From Paramecium pentaurelia (Eukaryota; Ciliophora; Oligohymenophorea; Peniculida; Parameciidae), in assembly GCA_905183005.1 (NCBI GenBank), contig CAJJDO010000068.1, forward strand, positions 62,001 to 126,000: a stretch of 64,000 bases of DNA, written 5' to 3'. Below, piece by piece: positions 24,707-37,321 of this stretch; within the stretch, counting starts at the first letter, position 1; each line of letters opens with the position of its first letter. The notes under the pieces are model-generated. The model was not told where the DNA came from and did no database searches. It saw only the letters and a program-made list of their open reading frames with translations. Position numbers and translations under genes: made by a program.

Positions 24707-27296
24707 ATGGAAGACGATGATGATTTTGATCCAAATGCTGAAAAAACTATGTTTAACATTAAATATTCCAGTATTAAGGATATAAGAGAACTTTAGAATG
24801 CCTAAATGTTAAGTTTAAGAATAATGCATAGTCCAGATCTTATATCAATGCAAGTATTTAAATTTCTTATAAATTAGGGGATTGAACAATTTAGATAATT
24901 GAAATAGTTGAATCTATCATAAAATTCAATCTAGGCAATGAATCTTAAAACACTAAATTAACTTGAAGTCTTGAATTTATAATCAAATAGAATCAAAGTA
25001 ATAAACTGTGAAGGTTTGAGATCATTAAGGGTTCTTAATTTATCTTATAATTTGATAACTTTATTGGGACCATTATAAATTGTATGAGAATTGAACTTAT
25101 TCTAGTTCACATAATAAGGCTATTAATTGAAATCGTTAGATTTAAGAAGTAATAGTATAGCTGATTTAAATGAACTTAAATATCTGCAAGGAATTAATTT
25201 ATAGGATGTGTTCTTTAATAGTGATAGAAGAAAGAATCCAATTTGCGATAACTTAAATTTATATTACAAATAGATTATCAAATATGTACCTTAAATAGTT
25301 AATGTTGATAATAAACCAAAAAATGAATTATAAGAAAATGATAGAGATGGTTCAAATAATATTACATTTAAATTACCAAAGTAGTAATAGGTAAATATAG
25401 AGAAGGAAGCAGAAATGAGAGTTGAAGTGATTTAATTATAGTAAAAAGTGAAGGAGTTATCTTAATAAAATAAAGAAATAATTTATAAATTTGAGTGCAA
25501 TGAAAAATATTGGAGTAGTAAATGTTCAAATTTAGAAAGAGAGATTATTGATTTAAATAAGTTTAATTAAGAATTAAATTAAGAGAATAAAAGATTTAGA
25601 AGAGAGATAGAGTCTTTAAATGAATAAAATGAATATGATAAATAATAATAAAAAGATTTAATTAATAAGAAAGAAAGAAAAGATGAATTAATAACATAAT
25701 TACAAAATAAAATTAGTGAATTACTATAATTAAATGGTCAATTAAGCAAAGAAAACTAAATCTTAAATGAATAATAAAATGCTTAAAAAATAAAAGATTA
25801 AGAAAAGGATTTTAAATTAAATGAATACAAAATCTAATTAAAGGAATCTGAAAAATAATTACAAGAATTTCATAAGAATGCTGTTGAATAAGCAAGTTAA
25901 ACACTTATGAGATAGGAGTAATTATAATCAAAGTCTGAATAGATTAATTAAGAGTATTAATATAAAATAATATTAGAAATCGATCATTATATTAAGATAA
26001 TTCATAGTTAAAAAGGAGAATATAAGAATTATTAGAAATATGTAGAGAATGGGAAGTTAAATTTGAAAATTCTCAAAAAGAAAATGAATAACAATTTTAG
26101 ATTTAATTATAATAAATCATGCATGAATATGAATAAAAGCTTTAATTATAGTAAAATTAACATGAATAATAATTGTAAGAATTAGAAACAGAGAGTAAAT
26201 TGATGTAAGATTAATTAGAAAATGAATTTCGAAATTTATTTTAAGAAAATATGGTATATTTATATAATGAAATAAGGAAAAATTTAAATAATTGAAATTA
26301 TAATATGATGAGAAATGTCGTATAGAAATTCAATAGAATTAAGAAATTAAGATGTTGTAGGGTAGATTATAAGAATAAGAGATTTTAATAAAAGAATTGT
26401 AATCAGCTTTAATTCGTTTAAAGAGAGAGGTTTAAGAATTTTGTTAAGAAAAAGATTTAGCTAAAAGAGAACATCAAATTATTCAATCAGGATTACAAAA
26501 AGATATTAATATTCTTTAAGAATAATTACTTGAAGCTTAAACAAAATTATAATAATTTGATAGAGAATTGAGATTGAAAAATGATGAATTATAGACAATT
26601 AATCAAGAAAATGATAGATTAAGAGTATAAAATAAATAAAAAATTTAAAATGAATAATTAGTAGATGAATTATAGACAAATTTAACAATTAAAAATAAAA
26701 TGTTGGATGATAAAAATGATACAATAGATGAATTAAAATAATAATTAAATTAATTAAGAAATTAAGAGGGTAATGCTTCAGATGACTATTTAAAATTATA
26801 GAAAAAGTATGATAGATAAACATAAATTATTGATGAATTAGAAAATTAATTATAACAAATATAAGAAGAATATGATTAAAAAAATAAAGATTTAAAAGAT
26901 AAAAAATAATTGATTTCTATGTTTGAAAAAGAGATTGAAGAAATAGAAATTAAATAAGATAGAGAAATTAATGGATTAAAATTAGAAATGTAAGAAAAAG
27001 AGAGTTAATTATAAGAATTAGTTAAAATGTTGAATAATGCAAAGGAAGAATTAATAAAAAAAGATGAAAAAATTAGAGAACTCTTAGTTTAATATTAAAA
27101 TATAGAGAAATAACTCTTTGTAATTGATAAATAAAATGAAATTACAATAAAATAAAAGGATAAATAAATAGTTGAAATGAGGTCTTAATTATAGCAAATT
27201 TAGGAGGAATTGAATTTGATGATTTAGGAAAATATCTAATTGAAAACTAAAGCCAGAGAGAATTTATAAAATTTGCACAAATTATTTTAATAATGA
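24707..27296 (+). CDS. Leucine-rich repeat plus long coiled-coil protein
   Basis: Four introns (24854-24877, 25082-25105, 25954-25976, 26254-26276) leave 831 residues. Residues ~40-160 are four to five LRRs of the SDS22-like type, e.g. LRQLKQLNLSQNSI, LEVLNLQSNRIKV, LRVLNLSYNLITLLGPL and LKSLDLRSNSIADL. The remaining ~650 residues are unbroken coiled coil rich in Gln, Glu, Lys and Asn. This layout is that of LRRCC1/CLERC and related centrosomal proteins, so a basal body or cytoskeletal role is plausible, but coiled coils are poor evidence of orthology. Removing the third and fourth introns is required to keep the heptad frame. Confidence 0.85.
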
Positions 27297-27328
27297 TAGT
27301 CGTTTTTGATTTTTAATTAAATAAAATA

Positions 27329-28503
27329 ATGAAAAGTACTTTAATTGCTTGTCTTGTCTTGAGTGTTTTTTGTGTTGAAATATCTCTCAACAATGTTGCC
27401 ACAACATAAGCACTTGAGAAATTAAAAGAATCTTAATGGGCATCATTTATAGTTGATTTTGCTGAAGTGGAGTTATCAAGTGGTGGTGCACTTACAGAAT
27501 TAGTAGAAGCTATTAATCAATTAATTGAATAATTAGAAGAGGAATTAGATGATATTAATCATGCCTATTCCAAAAGAACAGATGAGCATAATCGTGATGT
27601 GACTAGATTAGAATAAGAGATTTAAGATGCTGATAGAGGTATTGTATTTTCATTTAATCTTTTTATTAGATATCTTTAATGGTGAAGATTTTATTGATAA
27701 TGTTCTTATTCCTTAAAAAGAGAGATTTTAATCTGCTTTAGCATAATTGAAAACAAACATTGAAGAAAACAGAAGAGTCCTTGATGGAGAAACTGTTAAT
27801 AGAAAGAAATAGCATGAATAATTTTTATCTAATATTGCTGAAATCAATGAAGCTATTGGTGCTGTTGATGAATCTCTAGGATTATTATCATAGATTGCAA
27901 ATCCATCACTTGTTTAATTCAAGAGAGTCTAAACAAATCTTAATAGAATTTAAACATCATTCTAAAATCATTCATCATTTGCACCAATCATTAGAGCACT
28001 CCTTGAATTAGCAACTGAATAAAATTTCGCTGATTAAGGTTCTCTTTAATAAGTAAAATATTCAATTTATTATAGCTTGTTAAAATCTTTAATGAATTAA
28101 GAGTCTAATTTGTTGATTCACTTAATCAAGAGACTGCTGATGAAAATGCTGCAGAAACTAAATTTGCAGAAAGAGTTACTTAATTAGAAAAAGAATTTGC
28201 TGAATTCTAAAGAGCAGTTATGATCAAGAACTCAGAATTAGCTGCTAATGAATGTATTTAAATTTAATAAAATATATAGAAAAACTAGGAGAAACCATAG
28301 TCTATGTAGGATAAAGAAAAGATGATAGAGCAACCCTCTAAGCTTAATTATAAGCAGAAAATGATAACTATGCTTCTGAAACTGATTTATATAATAGAAC
28401 TGTCACTGAATACAATAAAGAAATTGAAATTAGTAAGTAGGCTCTTGGTTTATTAACTTAACCCAGTTTCGAATAATACGTTAAATCAAAAGTAGGAATT
28501 TGA
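27329..28503 (+). CDS. Trichocyst matrix protein precursor
   Basis: Introns 27639-27669 (31 nt), 28053-28075 and 28254-28279 leave 364 residues. The protein opens with a clear signal peptide (MKSTLIACLVLSVFCVEISL) and then shows the helical, Glu/Gln/Ser-rich plan of Paramecium trichocyst matrix proteins, including VDFAEVELSSGGALTELVEA, EQLEEELDDINHAY and later VEDSL-like and FNELRVQFVDSL segments. By family knowledge these precursors are cleaved in the secretory pathway and crystallise in the dense-core trichocyst, which expands on exocytosis. The family is large and ciliate-specific, which anchors the identity of the organism. It starts 32 bp after the LRR gene. Confidence 0.88.
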
Positions 28504-28699
28504 TTAATTATTATATTATATATTCAGTTCATAAATTTAATTTCTATAAGTCTTTTTCTTGATAATTATACAATTATCAGATATACATTTTTATTATAAA
28601 ATTTCATTCTATCTTTATAAATATTTAAATTAAACAGAGATAACTGGATTATAGTATATACACTTATAATAATAATTTTTATATTTATCTTGTAACTTA

Positions 28700-29823
28700 A
28701 TGCAATCAGATCCATACAATTGGCCATTTCCAAATAGAAATGATTTAATGAATCTATCTACCATAAGTATGAGTAATTGAATAAATGAGAAAATTAAAAG
28801 AGAGAGTTTATTTATGATAATAGAGCATAATCAACTATGTCAATAGAAGGCATTGATGGAGCTGCTCCTAAATTAAAGCCTTATCAATATATCAATAAAG
28901 AATAATTTTGCAATAGAGATGATGATATTCCAGGAACTAAATCTAGACCTTTAATCAGATATACAAACAGATCAGATAATCAATTAATGATTGATGATAT
29001 TAAAGGAACACGTCCATAAATCTGTAAATTTTAGACTAATCGATAACCAATCGATCCCCTTGAACCAATTTACAAAATTCCCTCTTATGAATAGGCTGAA
29101 CCTTATAATCCTAAATTTATTAGAGATAGCTATAATGTCACTGATATTGAAGGAACTTAACCATCAATAATTAATCCAAGATTAAAAAAATAGCCAATCC
29201 CTTTGCCTGAAATTGAAGGCTCACATTCAAAATAATTACATGTGTAAAAAGGTATAAGTCTTTCTTTTACTAAATTTCTAGATGGTGTTAATTCCCTATT
29301 AGTCAAAGATATCAACAATGATATGATACATAAATACATAAGAAATACAAATCCAATTGAACCAGTCTATACTCATAGAGATGAAGATGGGTATTAAGAA
29401 TTCTTAATTTAGAAAGAAAATCGAAATAGGTTTTGTTGAAGGCAGTAAAACAAAGTAACTGCATCCAATAACTATAAATAAAAGTGCATCCTCTACTCTA
29501 GTTACCTAAGATATTATTGGTGCATAAGCAGGATCTCATTCTTAACATTTCTTAAGATCCAGTGATAGAAAAGATTATAGATAAATTAATAATGTCTAAG
29601 ACATTGAAGGTGTATAAGCAGGATCACTTAAAAAGGGAATTGTGAGTAAAAGATATACAAATCCTTTGATGCCAGCCTACTAAATGCCTGGAAATGCTGA
29701 AATATAGTAATATTATCTTTAATTTTAAGTTCCACCTAACCAAAAAGTGTTTTCTCAAAGAATGCCAGTAATTAAATGTTTACTAATGCTTAAAAAATGG
29801 ATAAATTTTTATCACTAGGATGA
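28700..29823 (+). CDS. Unknown protein with degenerate ~40-residue DIxG repeats
   Basis: Three introns (28767-28789 ending GAG, 29391-29412, 29707-29729 ending AAG) leave 351 residues. The chain contains at least six copies of a unit built on (S/D)I(E/K/P/I)G(T/A/S), followed by a basic stretch and TN-P-(L/I)-x-P-x-Y: SIEGIDGAAP, DDIPGTKSRP, DDIKGTRPQI, TDIEGTQPSI, QDIIGAQAGS, QDIEGVQAGS. Similar short repeats occur in cilium and cortex proteins of protists, but I cannot name the family. No membrane segment or signal is seen. Exon 1 is tied in by frame and by continuity of charged residues only. Confidence 0.7.
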
Positions 29824-29922
29824 AGATAAATTCTAGATTTAATTATAAAAAATATTGTTTTAAAAAATTAAATTAATAGTGTTATTTATAGAAATTGTTA
29901 ATCTAGTATGTATAATATCATT

Positions 29923-32468
29923 TCAAATGTTTTCTTTGAAAAGTCTGCCTATAGAAGTTTAACTTGCTTTAATGTCAATATTTTCTTTATACAATGATGA
30001 TTTTCTAACTTCAAAATAAGTTGATTCCTATTATATATTTATTTAATGATATTACTTTAATATTCTTAATCTCTAATCCTCTCTTATTAAATGCTTCGAA
30101 TTCAGCTTAAACCATCATCAAATCTTCTTAAACTCTATGATAATCTCTATTTAAAATAACAAATTTCTCTTTCCACATTTCCACTTCATTTTAAAGATAA
30201 TTAATTTTCTCCTCTAAATTCAATTATTATCTTTAATTTGTTTATTCAACCATTTATAATTATTTATCTAATTCTACTAATTACATTTATTTAACTTTAA
30301 TATCTTCTAATAAAGTTTCAAGTTTAAATTTAAGAGTATTTTCAATTTCATTTTTATTATCTAATTCTTATTATAAATTTTTTTATTGTTGATTAGTCTA
30401 TTCATTTAGATATCTTAATTGTGATTCCACCTCTTATAAGTGTGATATCTAAACTTAACAAAATTAGTTTTTCTTATTTAATTCTTCATTTAATTCTGCA
30501 TATTATTTTACATCTGATTCTAATGTTTAACATTAAATATTTAAATCTTAAATTATAACCTTAAATTATTCTATTTATTTATCCTAAACTTCTTATAATT
30601 ATTATTTATTTTCAATGACTTATGTTGATTATTCATTCAATTTTTTAACTTCTTCAAATTATTAATCCAATTTATCTTTTAAATTTTTATTTTCACCTTG
30701 AAGTCTTTATACTTCTAAACTTTGCAATAATAATTACTCTTACAATTCTTAATTACCATTTACAATTTATTCTTCTGTTCTTTTTGATTATTATAAACAT
30801 TCCTATAATTAATTAATTTCTTCTTTTAATTAGATTACACTGTCTTCTACACTTTCTTTTTCTTATAAAATATCTGAAATCTATTTTTATTATATCTACA
30901 CTTATTCAGATAACTTTTGAGTTTCTAAATTTTAATCATCAAATTATTATTTCTATCCTTACAGATCATTAGCTAAATTCTATTTTGATTGATCTAATTC
31001 TTCAATTTTATCATTCAATTATTTTATAGTTTCTAATAGTTAATTATTATTTTCTATTTCTTTATTAAAATCATTTTAGATTGATTTTTCTTTAGCAAAC
31101 CTTAACTATATTTCCTTTTTTAATTCTTCATTAATAATCAAGTAATTATATAATTCTTTATTATTATACTCAGCAATTTAAGCAAATTGTTATGTTATTT
31201 CATATTACAACAGTTCTATTTTATTCTCTTTATCATTGATTTTAGTAGTAAGATTAACAACTTAATCATTTAAAGAATTTATTAAATTATCCTTATCTTC
31301 AACTTTCTATATGGTATTATATAATTCTTATTATAAATGATGTAATTGTTCATTATTTTGTTATTTATGTTCATCTGCTTAACTTTATAATTAGAATTCT
31401 AATTGTTTTGTCTGATTCTCTATTGAATTTATGAGATTAGCATTTTTTTAATCATTTAACAATACTAATTCATTCAAATGATTATTCTATTCTAATAGAT
31501 CTTATAATTGTTATTGTAAATCTAAAACTTTGTTATTTAAATCTTAATTTTGATTTTCAAATTCAGCTAATTTTTATATATTTTGAGCATCAAGATTTTG
31601 ATCCTATTATACCTTTTATTCCAAAAGATCAAGATTTTCTTTATAATTAGAGATTAATGAATCTTTTTATTATAATAATTGTTAATTTTGTATATCTTTT
31701 TATGATATTTCTTATTTCAATTAATGAATAACATTATTTGATGTAATATATTCTTATTCATATTATTTAATTTTATCTAATAAAATAGAAATTTGAGAAT
31801 TTCTCTCTTCAATTACATTTTCTCCAACTTACAGCTACTTTTCATAATCTTATATTCTATATTCTTAGGTTGATAATTATTCATCTTTATCTTGAATTAT
31901 AAATTATTATCTTTCCATATCCTATTATAATTTTGTATGATTGGCATCTAAATTTTGATGCTATTATGTTATTATTTTAATTTTATCTTCTTAATTTTGA
32001 CATTTAGATTTAAGATTATAAATTTCAGTATTTAGATGTTAGACTTCTTATTAATGATTCTTTTAAGTTTCTTCTAGCAATTTTCTCATACTCTCTATTT
32101 CAATTGCTGTACTCATCCAAGTTTATTATTCACTATCATACTTATCAATTTAATGTTCTAACTCATATATACGTTAATTTAATTTATTATTATCTTATGT
32201 TAATTGTTCTATGAGATTTTCCTTAATTTATTTTAATTTAATTTACATGTCCTTAACATTTCTTATCAGTACAAAGTACAACAGTTCTTGTTTCAATAGC
32301 TGGTCTATATGTTGTAGTTGTAATAGTAGCTTTTGGTCTAGTTTAACAAGTTGTGATTTTGGCCAATCTACTACATGAATCTTAGCGTGTATCTCTAGGA
32401 GGAGAACTAATAAAACGAGTAGTAGCAATAGTTTGTGTTTGTAAAATCTTAGGAGATTGTGGTCTCAT
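29923..32468 (-). CDS. Long coiled-coil protein, unknown
   Basis: ATG 32466-32468 to TGA 29923-29925 with introns 32222-32246 (25 nt) and 30028-30055 (28 nt) gives 830 residues. Residues 1-75 are basic, Ser/Thr/Pro-rich and not helical (MRPQSPKILQTQTIATTRF), followed by ~720 residues of coiled coil rich in Gln and Asn. The last ~35 residues after intron 2 are again non-coiled. If the second intron were not spliced, the frame would end about 15 codons later, so its use decides the C-terminus. A cytoskeletal role is likely but unproven. It starts 51 bp from the divergent C2/membrane-protein gene. Confidence 0.8.
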
Positions 32469-32519
32469 TTAGTTTTTAATATTATTCGTTAAAATTATTA
32501 ATAATTTTAATACAGTTAA

Positions 32520-34017
32520 ATGAATCAAGCTCAAATAATTCATTAAGTGTAGCAAGTATTCAATAAGTTATCCTAAAATCATTTATAACCTATGAGTAAA
32601 GAAACTATTATTAGATTTTTGGATTAGCAATCAAATAAAATGTATGACAGAGTTTTATTTGAATAACTTTATACAAGAATGTAGAAAACTGATAATGGTT
32701 AAATTACAATAAATGATTTCATTTAAATATTAATGGAAGCATTATAATCATTAAAAAATAAAATATCTATTTTAGAATAATAAGTTGCATAAAAATAACT
32801 AAAATTAGATGATGATCAATTGCATTTATAGTAATTATAAACTATTGAAGAATATAATTCTTATAAAATATGTAAAGGAAGCAAAGTTAGAATTACAATT
32901 ATTGATGCTAAAATTTAATTTCCAGGAAATACTAGAGTGGCAATCATTTTAGGTTGTGATGATACTAAATACTCCACCAAACCAACAATTAGATAAAATC
33001 CTATTTGGAATGAAAAATTTGAATTTAATATTAATACTGGAGAAGAGGAAATCTATATTGTAATATTGGATGAAGAATTAATAGAGAAGCAAGAAATTGG
33101 AGGATAAGCAAAACTTAATTTAAAAGAGTTTTATGATTAAAAACCTCATGATATTAAATTGGAATTAAAGGATAAGTATGGTGTTGTTCTTTATTCCATC
33201 ATTAATCTAAGAGTTTAATGGATACATTCATAAGTATTTTTAGACTTTATTTTAGACTAAATATTTCAAAGAATCTATCAAAGAAAATTAATAAGTCATT
33301 GATGATTTAAGTTAAGATATTAATGAATATAAAAGTGATATACTTTAACTCTTCTATCCTTTTGATGAAAAACATCAAAATTAACCAAATGAAAGATATC
33401 TTGCAACTGAACAATCAACTATATAATAAATCCATGATTTTCATTTTTATGATACTTCTCAAGCATAACTTTGGGTTAAATTAGCATTAGCTTTAACATT
33501 GATTTAATTCATTTTAATATTAATTGCTAATCTATTTAAGACACAATTTTTAGATGTAAAATACTTCTTTAATAATAGTTAATAGTATTATTTTATAGCT
33601 TATACTATTATATGAATAATAATAAGTTACTATCATTATTACACTTTAAAATTATTTCAGCTATGATTATTGTAACTATTATTTTCGATATCATTTGGTT
33701 TGTTATTTACACTAATCCTTGGACAACTAATAGTGTTCTCTTTTTTTAATTGGAACATAGTTTTTAAATGTATGAAGTAATTATATCATACATTTTACTT
33801 GGTATCAAAGTAATATATATTTTGTTTTATTTAGGTGATTCTAATAAGTATATATGCTAATTTATATTTTATGTGTCCAGATAAAAGAACAAATATTTAT
33901 GATGCTCAATATGAAATCATATTTGGACAAAGAAGTATAGAAAATGAGGATCAAGATTCTTATAGCTTCAGAAATACGAATCATTATCTGCATTAATCAT
34001 TTTCTAAAAATTTCTGA
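32520..34017 (+). CDS. C2-domain protein with C-terminal membrane segments
   Basis: Introns 33234-33255, 33556-33578 and 33810-33834 leave 475 residues. Residues ~20-75 are helical with an EF-hand-like look (MSKETIIRFLDQQSNK, TDNGQITINDFI). Residues ~130-240 form a C2 domain: GSKVRITIIDAKIQFPGNTR, then RQNPIWNEKFEFNIN and IYIVILDEE. The C-terminal ~170 residues have about four hydrophobic helices, e.g. LWVKLALALTLIQFILILIA and IISAMIIVTIIFDIIWFVIY. A Ca2+-regulated membrane protein is a reasonable inference, but the C2 loops lack a full set of Asp ligands. No named orthologue is recognised. Confidence 0.78.
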
Positions 34018-34318
34018 TAATTTTGAATATAAACTTAAATTTTAAGTTATATTAATTAATAAATATCTTAAAATCTTATAATAAATTATAGAAATTATTA
34101 AAATGAATTATAAGGTTTTTGTTAAAATCATTTATTTTATTAAATATTTTTATATTTTTAGAGTTGCCAAAATTATCTTTTGAATTACATCATCAAAATT
34201 ATTATATTCTAAATATTATATCTTTAATTTAGAAACTAATTAGATCAAGATATTTTAGAGAAAATTTGTATTTTTAAGAATTACATTTTATTATTACAAA
34301 TATATATTAACAATATTA
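34018..34318. other. Intergenic DNA, nothing recognised
   Basis: About 300 bp, extremely AT-rich, between two plus-strand genes. I see no supported feature; it should include the promoter of the Cys-rich protein gene. Confidence 0.35.
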
Positions 34319-35296
34319 ATGAAAATACATGTGATTTTACAATTATTTGTCCTTTGTAAATGTATCAAATTTTCATTGACTGTCAGATGTGCTTGTAATG
34401 AATATGATGAGGAATACTGTATCTCTAGAAATTATTGTTCTTGGAATGGATCTTCTTGTATAGATTTATAATGCCAATATCAAAAAGAAGAATATTGTAA
34501 TACTGATATGACAGAATATCAATGTAAATGGAATGAAACTTTAAAAGTTTGCTAAAGTTATTCTTATTAATGCAGTGAATTAAAAATGGATGAGTGTTAA
34601 AATTCTATGTATTACTTAGATTGCTTTTGGTTTATTAATTAATGCGTACCGCATGAATGTAAAGACCATATTGACTGCAATCCCGATTAATGTTCATCAT
34701 CACCATAAGGTTGTGCACATAAAGTTGATAATTTAAATTGCTCATCTTATACTCAAGATATATGCATAAAGTATGATGGATATGGAAGTGGTTGTGCTTA
34801 TAGTATTATGAATGGTTGTTTTGATCTTAGATCTTCCTGTTAAGATTATAGTGAGAGTATATCTTTTTGTAATACAATGTGTTATTATGATATCCATTCA
34901 TAATAATGTATTCCTTAAGAGTGTAGTTAAATAACTGTTAAATCCAAATGTAAAAGTTTTATATCTGAAATTCCAAATTAATAATTTATTCCTTGTAAAT
35001 GGTCAAATGGATAATGTAAAGAATTAGATATAGAAGATTATAAAGACATTGATCTAAATAAATGTAAAATCTATTCAATTAATTCTTTTTGGCAAGATTC
35101 TACATTGACATGTAAATTATGCAATTCTTTTGTAAGTCACCCAAAATATAATTAAAAATAAAGAAAAAATGTTACTAAGAATAATAATCAGAGTGCATTA
35201 AATGATACATAGGATATATTAGAAAATCAATAAAACTAATAGAATGGTATTTATATTTTGTAATTATTGCTGATATCATATGTTTTTATAATTTGA
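34319..35296 (+). CDS. Cys-rich secreted or surface-anchored protein
   Basis: An intronless frame of 326 codons. It begins with a signal-peptide-like stretch (MKIHVILQLFVLCKCIKFSL) and then carries over 40 cysteines in a recurring pattern of about 20-35 residues, with pieces such as YCSWNGSSCIDLQCQ, QCKWNETLKVCQSY and PCKWSNGQCKELD. The W-x-x-x-x-x-C box repeats four or five times. The C-terminus is a short hydrophobic tail (IYILQLLLISYVFII), which could be a GPI-attachment signal or membrane anchor. This layout resembles ciliate surface proteins in general but is not one of the large variable surface antigens (too short). Sure of secretion, unsure of function. Confidence 0.75.
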
Positions 35297-35857
35297 TTCA
35301 AATATGTGTCTCATTTTTTTTGATTTCTAGTCATTTAAATTATTATAAAAAATATTAAAATATGATAACATACAACATTATATGAATATAATTGTTTTTG
35401 ATCCTACAATAAAATAAGCTTAATTTAATCAAAATGATCTCATAATATTAAAAAAATACTTATTTATATAATAATTAGTAAATAAAACTAACTATATTTT
35501 AAATTACCATATAGATTTAGAGTTTATTATAGTGAATTTAAACTAAAATAATTAAAGATTACAAGCTTAGATAAATTCTGTTTTACCATTCTTAGAGATT
35601 AAATACTATAATCTATTATATATATATAGAAAATAAGAGTTAATAAAAAAATATTTCAATTTTATTTAAAAATTTCTTAAAATATTAGTAAGAAATAGTA
35701 TGGGTTATTGGTGTTGTTATTTTATGTATGCATTATTCTGAGTCTAAACAATTTATAATAAATATTTGGATGTACAAATACATGTTAGAAATAATTGATT
35801 AAGAAATAATTGAGATTTGTTAAATATTTAAAAAAATAGATATTTATATTTGATTGC
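35297..35857. other. Intergenic DNA, nothing recognised
   Basis: About 560 bp with low-complexity A/T runs between the Cys-rich gene and the ribosomal protein gene. No protein-like frame in either strand survives inspection. A strongly expressed ribosomal protein promoter is expected at its right end, but I see no defined motif. Confidence 0.35.
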
Positions 35858-36684
35858 ATGAGCAGAAAAGAATAAGACATTAAGAGATTGATTGCTTCAC
35901 AAGTAAAAATGTTATGTATATGATTTCTTTTAGTGCCACATTGGAACAAAGCAACTCCAATTTGATATGAAGAGATATGTATCACATAGAAGTGATAATG
36001 GTGCATACATTCTCAATTTAGAAGAAACCTGGTAGCACATTAAATTGGCTGCCAGAGTTATTGCAGCAGTTGAATAACCTCAAGATGTCATGGTATAATA
36101 AATAATGAGTATTTAAGGTTGTCTCATCAAGACCAATTGGATAAAGAGCAGTCATTAAATTCGCTCACTATACTCATGCTAGCTCAACTAGATCATCAAG
36201 ATGGACACCAGGAACATTGACAAATCAATCCAACAGTGCCAGTGGAAAATTCCAAGAACCATAATTATTGATTGTCACAGATCCACATTTGGTACATATT
36301 TCCATTAAAATTTTCTTAGGATAAATAAGCCATTGTTGAAGCATCTTACGTCAACATTCCAGTTATTGCTTTATGCAATTCAGATAACCTCTTATAATAT
36401 GTTGATATCCCAATTCCAGTTGGAAACAGAGAAACAAAGGCAATTTCAATGATCTATTGGTTATTGGCCAGAGAAGTCAAGATTTTAAGAGGTGAATTAA
36501 GATAAGGTAATGATAATAAGCCATAATTATAGATGAAGAATGGGATGTCTTGGTTGATTTGTTCTATCACAAGGAAATTACCAATGATTAATTGGGTGTT
36601 ACAGATAACTAAGTCAAATAAGAAGGTGATGGTGAAGAATAAGAACAATAAGGTGATGCAGAGAAAGCTGATAAAGATTGGTGA
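35858..36684 (+). CDS. RPSA: 40S ribosomal protein SA / uS2
   Basis: Four introns (35903-35933, 36093-36117, 36292-36319, 36507-36532) leave 238 residues. Motifs match eukaryotic uS2: CHIGTKQLQFDMKRYVSHRS, NLEETWQHIKLAARVIAA, FAHYTHASSTRSSRWTPGTL, QEPQLLIVTDPH, VNIPVIALCNSDN and IPVGNRETKAISMIYWLLAR. The tail after WDVLVDLFYHKE is acidic as in RPSA. It sits on the back of the small subunit and is needed for 40S maturation. The fourth intron is essential: reading through it gives an unrelated frame. Four introns in 0.8 kb is the highest density in the window. Confidence 0.97.
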
Positions 36685-36766
36685 TAAAATATATTATAAT
36701 TATGTAAAGTACATGTATGTCAATTTGGTTATTTTTATATATAAATTATATTTAATAATTTTATTA

Positions 36767-37258
36767 ATGAGTAATGCATTTAAGTCTGCTGCAGGAAATA
36801 CATTATCTAAGAATGACTTAGGCTAAACTGGATAGAGTTTTGGAGGATCTCAAAATCCAGCATCTTTGAAGGGCAAACTTATGAGTTTAGAGGTAGACTG
36901 ATTTATTCAATTAAAGGAAACAATCAAAGGAATTTAAGATGAAATGAATTTTCATAAGAAAGAAGTTCAAATACTCAAATCAGAAAAGGACACTTTAGAA
37001 TCTGTTTTGAGTATGAAAACCTAAGATGTTAAAAAAACACTTACAAATGAACTAATGAGAATAGAAGAGGAAATGAAAAGGTATTCTGTCTCATTTTCAT
37101 ATATTAGACATTTTGCTCATTAAAAGGCTGAAAATTCAAGATTATAATAATAAATAACTGCTTTGAAAGGTGAAAAGACTGCACTTTAATAATAATTACT
37201 TGGTCTCTAAAGAAGAATAGCTGAATTAGAATTATAAGTAGGTTAAGAGCAAGGTTGA
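36767..37258 (+). CDS. Small coiled-coil protein, unknown
   Basis: Introns 36893-36916 (24 nt, ends AAG) and 37081-37107 (27 nt) leave 146 residues. After ~30 Ser/Gly-rich residues the chain is one coiled coil: SLEETIKGIQDEMNFHKKEV, TLESVLSMKTQDVKKTLTNE, then MKRHFAHQKAENSRLQQQ and LLGLQRRIAELELQVG. The regular, low-Asn wording is unlike the Gln/Asn-rich coiled coils nearby and suggests strong conservation, as in small axonemal or basal body proteins, but I cannot name it. It follows RPSA by 82 bp and its stop is 63 bp from the convergent kinase gene. Confidence 0.82.
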
Positions 37259-37321
37259 AATATTATGACAGATAAAATATTATGATATAAACAACCTTTG
37301 TTATAATAAATTCAAATGCTT

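Noticed and set aside
36533..36826. 97-residue plus-strand ORF after RPSA
   Set aside because: It appears only if the fourth RPSA intron is ignored; the spliced frame matches uS2.
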